The notes: generated by a model from the letters alone, not told the origin. A stretch of 35,970 nt of DNA from Firm-13 sp964617375 (GCA_964617375.1 CAZTXQ010000030.1:1-35970); one strand, 5' to 3'. Shown: positions 1 to 8,262, counted from the stretch's first letter. Translations and numbers: made by a program.

Positions 1-26
1 TTCTGACAACAGTTTCATTTCTATTC

Positions 27-55
27 TTTCCACATAAGATCAGATGGTATATAAT
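27..55 (+). promoter_or_regulatory. Candidate sigma-A promoter of the two-component operon
   Basis: A perfect TATAAT at 50-55 lies 17 bases after TTTCCA (27-32), which matches the -35 consensus at four of six positions. The surrounding DNA is AT rich and no gene covers it. It sits about 85 bases before the response regulator start, leaving room for a leader. This is a pattern match only. Confidence 0.5.
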
Positions 56-140
56 TAATAAAATAAAAACAAACTGTTATTGTCAAAATCTGTAACGATT
101 TGCATATGCAAGAATCCGGCAGATAGAAGGTGGTATTAGT

Positions 141-848
141 ATGGCCAAGCAACACATTTTATTAGTTGACGACGATCCCGACATCTTGGAAGTCAACCGG
201 GTTTTATTGACCAACGAAGGATACGAAGTGAGTGTCGCCATGACAATTTCTCAGACACTCGAAAAAGTTGCGGTGAACACCTACGACTGCATCGTTCTGG
301 ACATTATGCTTCCGGATGGCAGCGCGTATGATCTTCCCGCCAAGCTGCGCGTTTATACCAAAGCCCCGATCATTTTCCTGTCAGCCCGGGACCAGCTCGA
401 AGACAAAATTACAGGCTTCAAGGTAGGCGGCGACGACTACATGACAAAGCCCTACAGTCTTCAGGAACTCTCCGCAAGAATCTCCGCCCATATCAGACGC
501 AATATGACTTCTGACGGTCTTCTCATGGAATTCCCTCCCCTCACCATCAATTTGAAATCAAGAGAAGTGACCTTAAGCGGGCGTGTCGTTCATCTGACGA
601 ATCGCGAATTTGATATTCTCCGTCTTCTTGCCGAAACACCGAATGTAATTGTTCCCTTCACGCGTATTTATTCCCTGGTATGGGGCGACGACGGAATGTG
701 CGACAACCATCTGGTCATGGTAAACATCAGCTATCTGAGAAAGAAGATGGAAAAGGCGGCTCCGGACATTCAATTTGTCAAGACGGAATGGGGCAGCGGT
801 TATTCCTTTGCTTATCCGCCGCTGCGCAATACCCTTCGTCCCGATTAA
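141..848 (+). CDS. OmpR/PhoB-family response regulator
   Basis: This 235-residue protein is a DNA-binding response regulator with the usual two domains. The N-terminal receiver (about 5-118) has the acidic pair in LLVDDDPD near residue 10, the phosphoacceptor Asp54 in CIVLDIMLPDG, and Lys103 in DDYMTKPYS. The C-terminal winged helix (about 130-228) has LTNREFDILRLLAE and ends with the GSGYSF wing typical of the family. Length is normal. The start has an AGAAGGTGG ribosome binding site seven bases upstream. The sensor kinase gene follows after 27 bases, so the two are almost certainly one operon and cognate partners. Kinase to regulator pairing is inferred from adjacency, and the target genes are unknown; no transporter or other obvious target sits next to the pair. 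Confidence 0.95.
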   Translation: MAKQHILLVDDDPDILEVNRVLLTNEGYEVSVAMTISQTLEKVAVNTYDCIVLDIMLPDGSAYDLPAKLRVYTKAPIIFLSARDQLEDKITGFKVGGDDYMTKPYSLQELSARISAHIRRNMTSDGLLMEFPPLTINLKSREVTLSGRVVHLTNREFDILRLLAETPNVIVPFTRIYSLVWGDDGMCDNHLVMVNISYLRKKMEKAAPDIQFVKTEWGSGYSFAYPPLRNTLRPD

Positions 849-875
849 TATCCGTAGAATCGACGGAGACGTTAC

Positions 876-3050
876 ATGACTTACAAATCTCTTACCATCG
901 GCAAAAGAAGGAACGTTTTACGGACGGTTCTCAGCTCGATACTTTGTGTTCTTGTTCTCTGCGCCATTTTTACCACGGCTTATCAGGTCAATCGGCGTCA
1001 AAGTAAGAATATTGTTTGGAACGAATCCTGTGCGCTTAATTTAAGCGCATGGGATTTTCGTTCAAGAGGCATGAATTTTCTGGAAACGGGGTGGCAATTC
1101 TACCCGAATCGCCTCCTTTCTCCGCAGGATTTTGCCACAAACAGTCCGACGAATGACAAGGAACGCCCTGCTTATGACGCGTCCCTAATCCCGCATTACA
1201 GCAACGTCAAGATATCTGTCAACGGATGGACGGATCTGGGTTCTTCGTCGATCTGGCGGAGCAAATCCGAAGAACCCGGGCCCATGGATACTTTCGGGTT
1301 CGGCACTTACCGTCTGGTCGTTAAGGTATCCGATGTCAACCATATGATCGCGGTGGATTTTCCCGAGATCAACCAGGCGGCCCAAATCTGGATAAACGGA
1401 AACCTCGTGCAGACCATCGGACAGGTATCCTCTTCGAAAGATTCATATAATGCCGAATCGAGGCCGGTCGATATCACCTTTATGCCGTCTTCTGCCGGAA
1501 TTGTCGAGATCGTGGTTGTATGTGCGAATTTCACAGGTCCTTTCGGCGGAATTACATGTTCGCCTGCGATCGGCACCGTGTCACAGATCGACAATCTTAC
1601 GATCGTATCAAAAATGTGGATCGCCGGCGTCTTCACGCTCCTTATTCTGATCGTCATCACCGGCTTCTATCTTTCTTTTACTTTTGAAAGCAAGGACAAA
1701 TATTTCCTGTTTATCCTCCTTATTGCGCTCTCGCTTGCTTACGAATTCTGCGACAAATCTTTCAATCCAATGCCGGATATTTGGAACCGTCTTCTTCAGA
1801 CGACCTTCTATTTATTGATGGCACTTGTCGCAATGCTCTATTTTTCCGCTCTGTTGCCTAAGAACGAGCACTTTTTCTTCAATCGTCTGAACAACTGGGA
1901 CGTACATATTGCCTTTTCTTTCTGCCTCTTATTTCTGATTGTATTCTGGCTGCATCCGGAGTTCCTGTACAACAGAACGTCGATCCTTCTTTATGTGGCT
2001 TTTGTTGTCCTGATCAGCCTTTATAACGTGATTCGAATGTTTCTGCTCTCTTTTACGGAGAACCCGAACAGTACATTCCTCACAATCGCAGCCATAACGG
2101 CCACCTCTGTCTTTATTACCCTTCCCATCCGTTCACAGCAGATTTATTTCGTCCCGCTTCATTCCATCGGCATCGTGCTGATGATTTTTGGAACGGCTAT
2201 GTATTTCACGATCAGCTATGTACGGGCTTACAACAAGGTTTCGCGCTTTACACTCGAACTTGAAGCCGCGGTTCAGGATAAAACCCGAAACATCGCCAAG
2301 GTGAACGCCGAGCTTCTTCAGGCCAACCAGAAACTGATGGAGAATGAAGAAGCACGAAAGAAAATGATGTCCAATGTATCCCATGATCTTCGGACACCGA
2401 TTGCAGCCATCCGCGGATATCTCGAGCTTCTTATGAAAGGCGGAAGGAGTATTACTCCCGAGACAAGCGATACCTATGTGCGGAATATGCATACCCGCTG
2501 CATGCAGATGGAGCAGCTGATCGAAGACCTGATGCAGCTTACCCGGCTCGAATCAGGATCCGCGAACTTGAATTATCAGGTTTTTTCCGTTCGCGAGATC
2601 CTTGAAAGTCTGTTTGACCTCTATTCGGCGGAAAGCGAACATACCGGAAAAGAATTCGTGATGGATCTGCCCGAAGACGACGAATTAAATGTTCTGGGTG
2701 ATTCGAACGGCCTGATACGAGTTTTCGATAATCTGATCGTAAACTCGATGCGTTACACAAAAGAGAACGGCCATATCGCCCTGCAGGCGTTCCGTGATAC
2801 CTCGGAGAATACACCCGGCATTCATGTCATCATTAAAGACGACGGCTGCGGTATCCCCGCCGACGAAATTGCCTACGTTTTTGACCGCTTCTACCGTGCG
2901 GCTAATTCTTCCATCAATAAGACCGGTTCCGGTCTCGGCCTGGCCATTGTAAAAAGTATCGTCCTTAAGCATCACGGCAAGGTGTGGGTTGAAAGCCAGA
3001 TCAACATCGGCTCATCTTTTCACGTTTTGCTTCCGCCCTCGGAGAAATAG
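876..3050 (+). CDS. 7TM-DISM-type membrane sensor histidine kinase
   Basis: This 724-residue sensor kinase has a transmembrane helix near 13-38, then an extracytoplasmic region of about 200 residues that looks like a beta-sandwich (FGFGTYRLVVKV, then AAQIWINGNLVQTIG), as in the DISMED domains of the 7TM-DISM family. A block of about seven hydrophobic helices follows (roughly 243-455). A short coiled-coil linker leads to the HisKA helix with His503 in SNVSHDLRTPIAAIRG. The HATPase domain shows the N box (FDNLIVNSMRYT), G1 (DDGCGIP), F box (VFDRFYRA) and G2 (GSGLGLAIVKS). A GGAG site lies seven bases before the start. Proteins of this class are thought to bind small extracellular ligands, often sugars, through the sandwich domain; the ligand here cannot be read from sequence. 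Confidence 0.93.
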   Translation: MTYKSLTIGKRRNVLRTVLSSILCVLVLCAIFTTAYQVNRRQSKNIVWNESCALNLSAWDFRSRGMNFLETGWQFYPNRLLSPQDFATNSPTNDKERPAYDASLIPHYSNVKISVNGWTDLGSSSIWRSKSEEPGPMDTFGFGTYRLVVKVSDVNHMIAVDFPEINQAAQIWINGNLVQTIGQVSSSKDSYNAESRPVDITFMPSSAGIVEIVVVCANFTGPFGGITCSPAIGTVSQIDNLTIVSKMWIAGVFTLLILIVITGFYLSFTFESKDKYFLFILLIALSLAYEFCDKSFNPMPDIWNRLLQTTFYLLMALVAMLYFSALLPKNEHFFFNRLNNWDVHIAFSFCLLFLIVFWLHPEFLYNRTSILLYVAFVVLISLYNVIRMFLLSFTENPNSTFLTIAAITATSVFITLPIRSQQIYFVPLHSIGIVLMIFGTAMYFTISYVRAYNKVSRFTLELEAAVQDKTRNIAKVNAELLQANQKLMENEEARKKMMSNVSHDLRTPIAAIRGYLELLMKGGRSITPETSDTYVRNMHTRCMQMEQLIEDLMQLTRLESGSANLNYQVFSVREILESLFDLYSAESEHTGKEFVMDLPEDDELNVLGDSNGLIRVFDNLIVNSMRYTKENGHIALQAFRDTSENTPGIHVIIKDDGCGIPADEIAYVFDRFYRAANSSINKTGSGLGLAIVKSIVLKHHGKVWVESQINIGSSFHVLLPPSEK

Positions 3051-3083
3051 GCACTTCTCTTCGCCCCGCGCGTCATAGAAAAC

Positions 3084-3120
3084 GAAAAACGCGGCCCCGC
3101 AAATGCAGGCCGCGTTCTTT
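3084..3120. terminator. Bidirectional terminator between kinase and DUF1858 gene
   Basis: An eight-pair GC-rich stem, ACGCGGCC (3089-3096) with GGCCGCGT (3108-3115), encloses an 11-base loop. It is followed by TCTTTAT on the plus strand and by a run of five T on the minus strand. It lies between two converging genes, so it probably ends both transcripts. Confidence 0.8.
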
Positions 3121-3155
3121 ATACTGTTCATGTCTGTCCGGTGAGAGCCGGTGCG

Positions 3156-3377
3156 TCAGGCCTTCGCTTCCGTTATTTCCTGAAGCGCGAAAAATTCGTT
3201 CAGTTCGCTGATCAGCGTATCGCAGTCAAGTCCGTGAACGGCACAGGCTTCTTCGATCGTCTCGCCGCTGGCCATAGCGCAACCCAGGCAATGAAGTCCG
3301 TTCTGCATGAAAATCGGGATGGTTCCCTGATTCAGATTCAGAACATCCGAAATAAACATATCCTTATTAACAGCCAT
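3156..3377 (-). CDS. DUF1858 domain protein (small, CxxC)
   Basis: This 73-residue protein consists almost entirely of a DUF1858-like domain, the short helical domain also found at the N-terminus of ScdA/RIC-type iron-sulfur repair proteins and some hybrid-cluster-associated proteins. It has an N-terminal DMFISDVLNLNQGTIPIF segment and a CLGC pair in the conserved NGLHCLGCAMASGET context, plus a further Cys in EEACAVHGLDC. The start follows a GGAGG site. Free-standing copies are common in anaerobic Firmicutes, and a redox or metal-related role is often suggested but not proven. It stands alone here, convergent with the kinase gene and downstream of an AraC gene in the same direction, without any obvious functional partner. 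Confidence 0.85.
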   Translation of the reverse strand: MAVNKDMFISDVLNLNQGTIPIFMQNGLHCLGCAMASGETIEEACAVHGLDCDTLISELNEFFALQEITEAKA

Positions 3378-3486
3378 CTATTATGTCCTCCGTGATTTTA
3401 TGTTGTTCTCTGCTACCGTTTAACATTAACATTAACTTAGTTTCTGCGCAAGTCTTCGGGACTTCTGCCGATTTGGCAAAAGCTCT

Positions 3487-4413
3487 TTAACCGTATTTCC
3501 TCAGAAGCGATATGCTCTCACCGGCAGGATAGATATACTGTGATCCGAGAAGAACACCCGAACCGTTCTTCCGCTGTGCGGTGCGGCGATATTCCTTCGG
3601 GAGAAAACCGTATTTTTGCACGAACATCCGGTTTAAGTACTTGATATCCGAAAATCCGCTCTCGATACTGATATCCAAAAGCTTAAGGTCTCCGTCCGAG
3701 AGGAGGACTACGGCCTTTTCGAAGCGCAGATTGTTTACGTAATCCTGAAACGAAATATTGAGGCTCTCATGAAAAAGATGTGAGAGGTATGTCGTCGAGA
3801 TCCCCTCGCCGGCGGCAATTTGAGACAGATGGATCTTCTCCGTAAAGTGTTCTTCGATATAGTGTATGATCCTGCGCATTCGGGCGTTTCTCTTCTTCCG
3901 GATCTGATATTCATCCTCCTCGATCGTTTGAAAGGGAAGCGATTTAAGAAGCAAATAGAATATCTCGTTTACGGCCGAGAAGCACCGAAGCTCATACGCA
4001 TATTCCGAATGGAAATAGGTAAGCGCCGTATCGGTCATGCATTTGCGGACCGCTTCCGACTGCTGTGGAGTCATGACTGCATGGCAATCGGTCGCTTCGA
4101 ATTCGATATTCTTAAGCTGCGGAAAATAGTCCTTGCAAAAGCCGGGCGAAATCTGGTAGGAAAGAACAAGCGCGCTCTCTTTGTCACACTTCAGTTCATG
4201 CGCCTCAAATGAGTTAAAGAGGCAGAGCATCCCCTCTTCGAGAACAAATTCACCGGTTCTTGTTATGATGCGAACCGAACCATTCAGGACCAGACAGATC
4301 TCTATATCGGAATGAAGATGCGGGGTTCTGCTGTTCATACTGACAAGGAAAATATTCAGCTGCTTAACCCTTGTATAATTCACAATTTCGAATTCGTTCC
4401 TGTTATTTCCCAT
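3487..4413 (-). CDS. AraC-family transcriptional regulator with cupin sensor domain
   Basis: This regulator of about 308 residues has an N-terminal cupin-like domain (PHLHSDIEICLVLNG, then FVLEEGMLCLFNSFEAHEL) that in this family binds a sugar or other small ligand. The C-terminal AraC domain has two helix-turn-helix units: IHLSQIAAGEGISTTYLSHL, then ISIESGFSDIKYLNRMF and the closing KYGFLPKEYRR. I chose the start at 4413 because the cupin fold begins soon after. An in-frame ATG at 4485 would add 24 residues that look unconserved, and neither start has a well-spaced ribosome site. It is divergent from the sugar isomerase-kinase-aldolase genes and is the likely ligand-responsive activator of that operon; this is inferred from position. 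Confidence 0.92.
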   Translation of the reverse strand: MGNNRNEFEIVNYTRVKQLNIFLVSMNSRTPHLHSDIEICLVLNGSVRIITRTGEFVLEEGMLCLFNSFEAHELKCDKESALVLSYQISPGFCKDYFPQLKNIEFEATDCHAVMTPQQSEAVRKCMTDTALTYFHSEYAYELRCFSAVNEIFYLLLKSLPFQTIEEDEYQIRKKRNARMRRIIHYIEEHFTEKIHLSQIAAGEGISTTYLSHLFHESLNISFQDYVNNLRFEKAVVLLSDGDLKLLDISIESGFSDIKYLNRMFVQKYGFLPKEYRRTAQRKNGSGVLLGSQYIYPAGESISLLRKYG

Positions 4414-4609
4414 ACATTCACTCCGCCGTCGTTTAAGGGGGCCTCTATTAACCGCATCCGCGCCATACAGTGAAAAGTATGACATTTACCTGCCAAAATA
4501 GCAAGATTGTCGTTTTTTTAGCGCATGATAAGCCGCTTTTCACGAACGGAAAAAGCTATTCTAATCTCATAAGCGACGCGAAAATAAGGGTTACCGGTAC
4601 CCGTATCCC

Positions 4610-4614
4610 GGAGG
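4610..4614 (+). promoter_or_regulatory. Ribosome binding site deciding the isomerase start
   Basis: GGAGG at 4610-4614 is one base before an ATG at 4616 and seven bases before the in-frame ATG at 4622. Only the second spacing is normal, so translation should begin at 4622. Confidence 0.8.
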
Positions 4615-4621
4615 AATGCAT

Positions 4622-5653
4622 ATGACACAATTCAAATACTCGGTAGGTCCCTGGAATGTACACAACGGCGCGGATTCTTACGGTCCGGCTACGAGAAACG
4701 AGATATCTTTTGAAGAAAAGGTTAAGAATTTTGCAGCTTTGGGCTTCAGCGCTGTTCAGTTTCATGACGACGACGCCGTTCCCGATCTGAACCGGTTAAG
4801 CAACGAAGAAATCATCGCGGAAGCGAAAAAAGTAAAAGAGATTCTCGACAAATACGGCATGGCCGCTGAATTTGTCGCTCCGAGACTCTGGCAGGATCCG
4901 CATACGATCGACGGCGGTTTTATGTCCTCCTCCGAAGAGGACCGCGAATTCGCAGTCTGGCGGGCCTATCGCAGCATCGACATAGCAAACGCACTCGGAT
5001 GCGACAAAATCGTATTATGGCTGGCACGCGAAGGAACTCTTTGCGCAGAATCGAAAAGCCCCGTCGAATCGACAAGAAATCTAATCGACGCTATCAACAG
5101 GATGCTCGTTTACGACTCGCATATCAAAGTTCTGATCGAACCAAAGCCGAACGAGCCGATTGACCGAAGCATTTGCGGAACCATCGGACACGTTATGGGC
5201 GTCTCCGCCGCAACGGTTGATCCCTCCCGTGTCGGAGGACTTCTCGAATCGGCTCACGCGATCCTGGCAGGCCTGGATCCCTCACACGAAATCGGGTTTG
5301 CACTCGCGATGGGTAAGCTCTGGGGTGTTCACTTAAACGACCAGAACGGCATCAAGTTCGACCAGGACAAGTCTTTCGGCGTCGAGAACCTGCGACAGGC
5401 CTTCAATCAGATCAAGGTTCTGCGCGAGAACGGTTACGGTCAGAACGGAGAATACATCGGACTCGATGTAAAGGCCATGAGAACGACATCGGACGCGGAC
5501 AGCTACAAGCACCTTCGCAACAGTCTCAATATTGTAAAGGCACTCGAAGCGAAGGCGGAGAAATTCGACTACGATTTCCAGATGAAATGCGTGGAAAACC
5601 GTGATTACGAAGAACTTGAAATGTACGTAATGAATCTCCTTATGGGAGTATAA
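4622..5653 (+). CDS. xylA: Xylose isomerase-like sugar isomerase (short form)
   Basis: This 343-residue TIM-barrel enzyme resembles the short, actinobacterial type of xylose isomerase, which interconverts an aldose and its ketose with two divalent metals. Most recognised active-site elements are visible: His and Asp in VQFHDDDAVP, the metal-ligand Glu in IEPKPNEP, Glu and His in LLESAHAILAGL, the metal-site aspartates in HLNDQNGIKFDQD, and the last metal-ligand Asp in GLDVKAMRT. It is about 40 residues shorter than the roughly 388-residue relatives, and the usual WGGREG motif reads WLAREG. It is the first gene of a plus-strand set with a PfkB kinase (20-base gap) and a class II aldolase, and no xylulokinase is present. 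The substrate may therefore not be xylose, or xylulose may enter a 1-phosphate route. Confidence 0.85.
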   Translation: MTQFKYSVGPWNVHNGADSYGPATRNEISFEEKVKNFAALGFSAVQFHDDDAVPDLNRLSNEEIIAEAKKVKEILDKYGMAAEFVAPRLWQDPHTIDGGFMSSSEEDREFAVWRAYRSIDIANALGCDKIVLWLAREGTLCAESKSPVESTRNLIDAINRMLVYDSHIKVLIEPKPNEPIDRSICGTIGHVMGVSAATVDPSRVGGLLESAHAILAGLDPSHEIGFALAMGKLWGVHLNDQNGIKFDQDKSFGVENLRQAFNQIKVLRENGYGQNGEYIGLDVKAMRTTSDADSYKHLRNSLNIVKALEAKAEKFDYDFQMKCVENRDYEELEMYVMNLLMGV

Positions 5654-5673
5654 GACAGACGAGGGTATAGACT

Positions 5674-6768
5674 ATGGACGGAAAAGCCGTTGTTGCGGGC
5701 AATATATGTCTTGATATCACACCGATGATTCCGGGCACAGGCTATACGGAGATCGGACAGCTCTTAAAGCCCGGGAAGCTCGTTCAGGTCGGCGGCATCG
5801 AACTTCACACCGGCGGCGCGGTAGCCAATACCGGCCTGGCGATGAAGTTCTTCGGCGCCGATGTCGAGCTTATGGGCAAGATCGGAGACGACGGTTTCGG
5901 TACCATTGTGCAGAAAAAGCTCGAGGAATACGGCGCAGAATCCGGAATGATTGTCGTTCCGGGTGCCGCCACCTCCTATACGATCGTACTCTCGCCCTCC
6001 GGAATCGACCGGATCTTTCTGCACGACCCCGGCGCGAGTGATACATTCACATCCGAAGACATCCGGTGGGACAGACTTTCCGGTGTTACGCTCTTCCATT
6101 TCGGGTATCCGACTGTCATGAGAAAAATGTACGAAGACGAGGGCCGGGAACTCTGCGGGATTTTTTCGCGCGTAAAGAGCATGGGAATCGCCACGTCTCT
6201 GGATATGGCCGGCGTTGATCCGGATTCGGAAGCGGGCCGGGCCGACTGGAACAGCATTCTTAAGAACGTACTGGGAGATGTCGATTTCTTCCTGCCGAGT
6301 ATCGAAGAACTTACGTTTATGCTCGACCGGAAAGTGATTGATCCGGATTTGAGCGGCATATCGATCGAAGACGACGTAAAACCGCTTGCGGACAGGCTTC
6401 TTGAGATGGGCGCGAAGGTCGTCCTGATCAAGTGCGGGGCTGCGGGTATCTATTACAGAACCGCAGCCGCCGGGGCCCTCGCTGAACTTGCGGACAGACT
6501 CGGGCTTGACCTTAGAGAATGGGCCGGCAAAGAAGGCTTTGAGCGCAGCTACAAGGCGCAAAAGATCGTATCGGCAACCGGCGCCGGAGATACATGTATC
6601 GCGGCATTTCTTGCAGCCGTAATGGATCACAGGCCGCTTGCCGAGTGCCTGATGCTGGCCACGGCTGCGGGTGCTTCCTGTGTGGAAGCCTACGACGCAC
6701 TTTCCGGACTTTTGTCTTTCGAGGCGATGGAGGAAAAAATACGCGGCGGATGGCAGAAAAACAGCTGA
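5674..6768 (+). CDS. PfkB/ribokinase-family carbohydrate kinase
   Basis: This 364-residue protein is a PfkB-family sugar kinase. The N-terminal signature is seen in GGIELHTGGAVANTGLAM and the di-glycine region GKIGDDGFG; the C-terminal signature with the catalytic Asp and anion hole is ATGAGDTCIAAFLAAV. A loop with PSGIDRIFLHDPGA forms part of the lid and substrate pocket in relatives. A GAGGG site lies eight bases before the start. Placed between an aldose isomerase and a class II aldolase, it most simply phosphorylates the ketose made by the isomerase, perhaps at C1. Members act on fructose, fructose-1-phosphate, tagatose-6-phosphate, ribose, dehydro-deoxygluconate and others, so exact substrate is not decided by sequence. 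Confidence 0.9.
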   Translation: MDGKAVVAGNICLDITPMIPGTGYTEIGQLLKPGKLVQVGGIELHTGGAVANTGLAMKFFGADVELMGKIGDDGFGTIVQKKLEEYGAESGMIVVPGAATSYTIVLSPSGIDRIFLHDPGASDTFTSEDIRWDRLSGVTLFHFGYPTVMRKMYEDEGRELCGIFSRVKSMGIATSLDMAGVDPDSEAGRADWNSILKNVLGDVDFFLPSIEELTFMLDRKVIDPDLSGISIEDDVKPLADRLLEMGAKVVLIKCGAAGIYYRTAAAGALAELADRLGLDLREWAGKEGFERSYKAQKIVSATGAGDTCIAAFLAAVMDHRPLAECLMLATAAGASCVEAYDALSGLLSFEAMEEKIRGGWQKNS

Positions 6769-6831
6769 TGTCCGGACGTAAGAGATCCCGGACAATTTCC
6801 CGGGACAAATAATACGAGGAGGCCTTTGACT

Positions 6832-7686
6832 ATGCTCGCTAACTTAAACGATGTATTGATTCCGGCTCAACAGGGAAAATATGCGGTTGGTCTTTTTAAT
6901 ACGGTAAATCTGGAAATGGCCCGCGGAGTAATCGCGGCTGCCGAAGAAACCGGTTCTCCGGTGATCATCGGAACCGCCGAAGTCCTCCTCCCTTACGGCC
7001 CTCTGGAGGAACTGTCCTATTTCCTTGTTCCGATGGCCAAAAAGGCGAAGGTGCCTGTCGTCGTCCACTTTGACCACGGTCTCACGGAAGAATGCTGTAT
7101 CCAGGCCTTAAAGCTCGGTTTCACTTCGATTATGTATGACTGCTCAACCAAGGGATACGAGGAGAACGTCCGCGAAGTAAAAAGGCTGGCAGATATCGCC
7201 CATGCCTTCGGAGCATCGATCGAATCGGAGCTTGGACATGTCGGCGACAACGAAGGATCGGCCGAAAAGGGCGGGCAGGCTCTTCCGGAGAACCTCTATA
7301 CCGATCCGGAAGAGGCCGGAGACTTCGTTCGAAGAACCGGTTCGGATGCTTTGGCAGTCGCGGTAGGCAGTGCACACGGCGCTTATAAGCTTCCGCCGAA
7401 GCTTGATTTCCCGAGAATTGCGAAGATCGCGGAAACAGTCGGAATCCCCCTTGTTCTTCACGGCGGGTCAGGCTTAAGCGACGACGATTTTAAGACCGCC
7501 ATCGAAAGAGGCATCGCAAAAATCAACATCTTCACCGACATCAACAATGCTGCCGCCGAAGGCATCCTGATGAGATTCACATCGACGGACAAAGGCATTA
7601 CCGATCTTATCCCCGCGGAAATGGAAGCGGTCAAAAAAGCGGCTATACAAAAAATGCAGCTTTTCGGCTGTACGGGACGGTATTGA
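6832..7686 (+). CDS. Class II fructose/tagatose-bisphosphate aldolase-family protein
   Basis: This 284-residue protein is a zinc-dependent class II aldolase of the GatY/KbaY/YdjI type, which splits a ketose phosphate into DHAP and an aldehyde. Zinc-ligand and active-site elements visible are HFDHGLTEE, the ESELGHVGDNEG loop, VGSAHGAYK, VLHGGSGLSDDDF and the phosphate-binding AKINIFTDIN. The start at 6832 is preferred over an in-frame TTG at 6826 because AGGAGG (6817-6822) is nine bases upstream of the ATG and only three from the TTG. It is the last gene of the isomerase-kinase-aldolase set. The family includes aldolases for 1-phosphates as well as 1,6-bisphosphates, so the substrate is probably the product of the adjacent kinase rather than the glycolytic intermediate. 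Confidence 0.9.
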   Translation: MLANLNDVLIPAQQGKYAVGLFNTVNLEMARGVIAAAEETGSPVIIGTAEVLLPYGPLEELSYFLVPMAKKAKVPVVVHFDHGLTEECCIQALKLGFTSIMYDCSTKGYEENVREVKRLADIAHAFGASIESELGHVGDNEGSAEKGGQALPENLYTDPEEAGDFVRRTGSDALAVAVGSAHGAYKLPPKLDFPRIAKIAETVGIPLVLHGGSGLSDDDFKTAIERGIAKINIFTDINNAAAEGILMRFTSTDKGITDLIPAEMEAVKKAAIQKMQLFGCTGRY

Positions 7687-7689
7687 TCT

Positions 7690-8253
7690 TTAAACCGGCG
7701 CAACCGTTTCGCGGTCGTACAGGCTGTTCCCAAGGCTGTCGATCAAGACGATCGCCGGAAAATCATACACTTCCAAACGCCTTACCGCCTCGGCGCCGAG
7801 ATCGGGATAGGCAATAATCTCGGATTTCACGATCCTCTGTGCAAGAAGTGCCCCGGCTCCTCCGGTCGCTCCGAGGTAGACGGCTCCGTAACGGATCATA
7901 GCTTCAATAACGTCCGGTCCCCGAAGTCCTTTACCGAGCATGACGGTCTGCCCCAGAGAGATCAGTGTGGGCGCGTAGGCATCCATTCTGTAACTCGTTG
8001 TGGGACCGGCCGATCCGATGACGAATCCGGGCTTGGCGGGGCAGGGACCCGCATAGTAAATCGCGGCATCCGTCATATCGAAGGGGAGCTCCTCCCCCCT
8101 TGCCAATGCCTCAACCATCCTTTTGTGTGCGGCATCCCGTGCCGTATAAATAACTCCGCGAAGAGACAAAAGTTCACCCGCACGAAGTTCGCGGGCAGCT
8201 TCTCTTGTAACGGGCAATTCCAGTATTTTTCGTTCGATTTCATCAAGCGGCAT
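7690..8253 (-). CDS. fumB: Fe-S hydro-lyase beta subunit (fumarate hydratase class I, C-terminal type)
   Basis: This 187-residue protein matches the beta subunit (C-terminal half) of class I fumarate hydratase/tartrate dehydratase. Diagnostic segments are the GPTTSYRMD loop, FVIGSAGP, the GKGLRGPDVIEAMIRYGAVYL stretch (8260-side to middle) and GATGGAGALLAQ. Length is normal for a separate subunit. The start has an AGGAGG site five bases upstream. It lies nine bases downstream of the alpha subunit gene on the same strand, so the two should be co-translated into an oxygen-sensitive enzyme that hydrates fumarate to malate. The pair cannot be told apart from L(+)-tartrate dehydratase with certainty by eye. 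It converges with the aldolase gene, with only three bases between the stop codons. Confidence 0.88.
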   Translation of the reverse strand: MPLDEIERKILELPVTREAARELRAGELLSLRGVIYTARDAAHKRMVEALARGEELPFDMTDAAIYYAGPCPAKPGFVIGSAGPTTSYRMDAYAPTLISLGQTVMLGKGLRGPDVIEAMIRYGAVYLGATGGAGALLAQRIVKSEIIAYPDLGAEAVRRLEVYDFPAIVLIDSLGNSLYDRETVAPV

Positions 8254-8262
8254 AGTATCCTC

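Noticed and set aside
3141..3395. Open frame of 84 codons on the plus strand over the DUF1858 gene
   Set aside because: The minus-strand product has a clear DUF1858 pattern and a GGAGG site; the plus-strand reading has neither.
5764..6795. Open frame of 343 codons opposite the PfkB kinase gene
   Set aside because: The kinase has complete motifs in the plus frame, whereas the antisense product has no membrane, catalytic or domain features.
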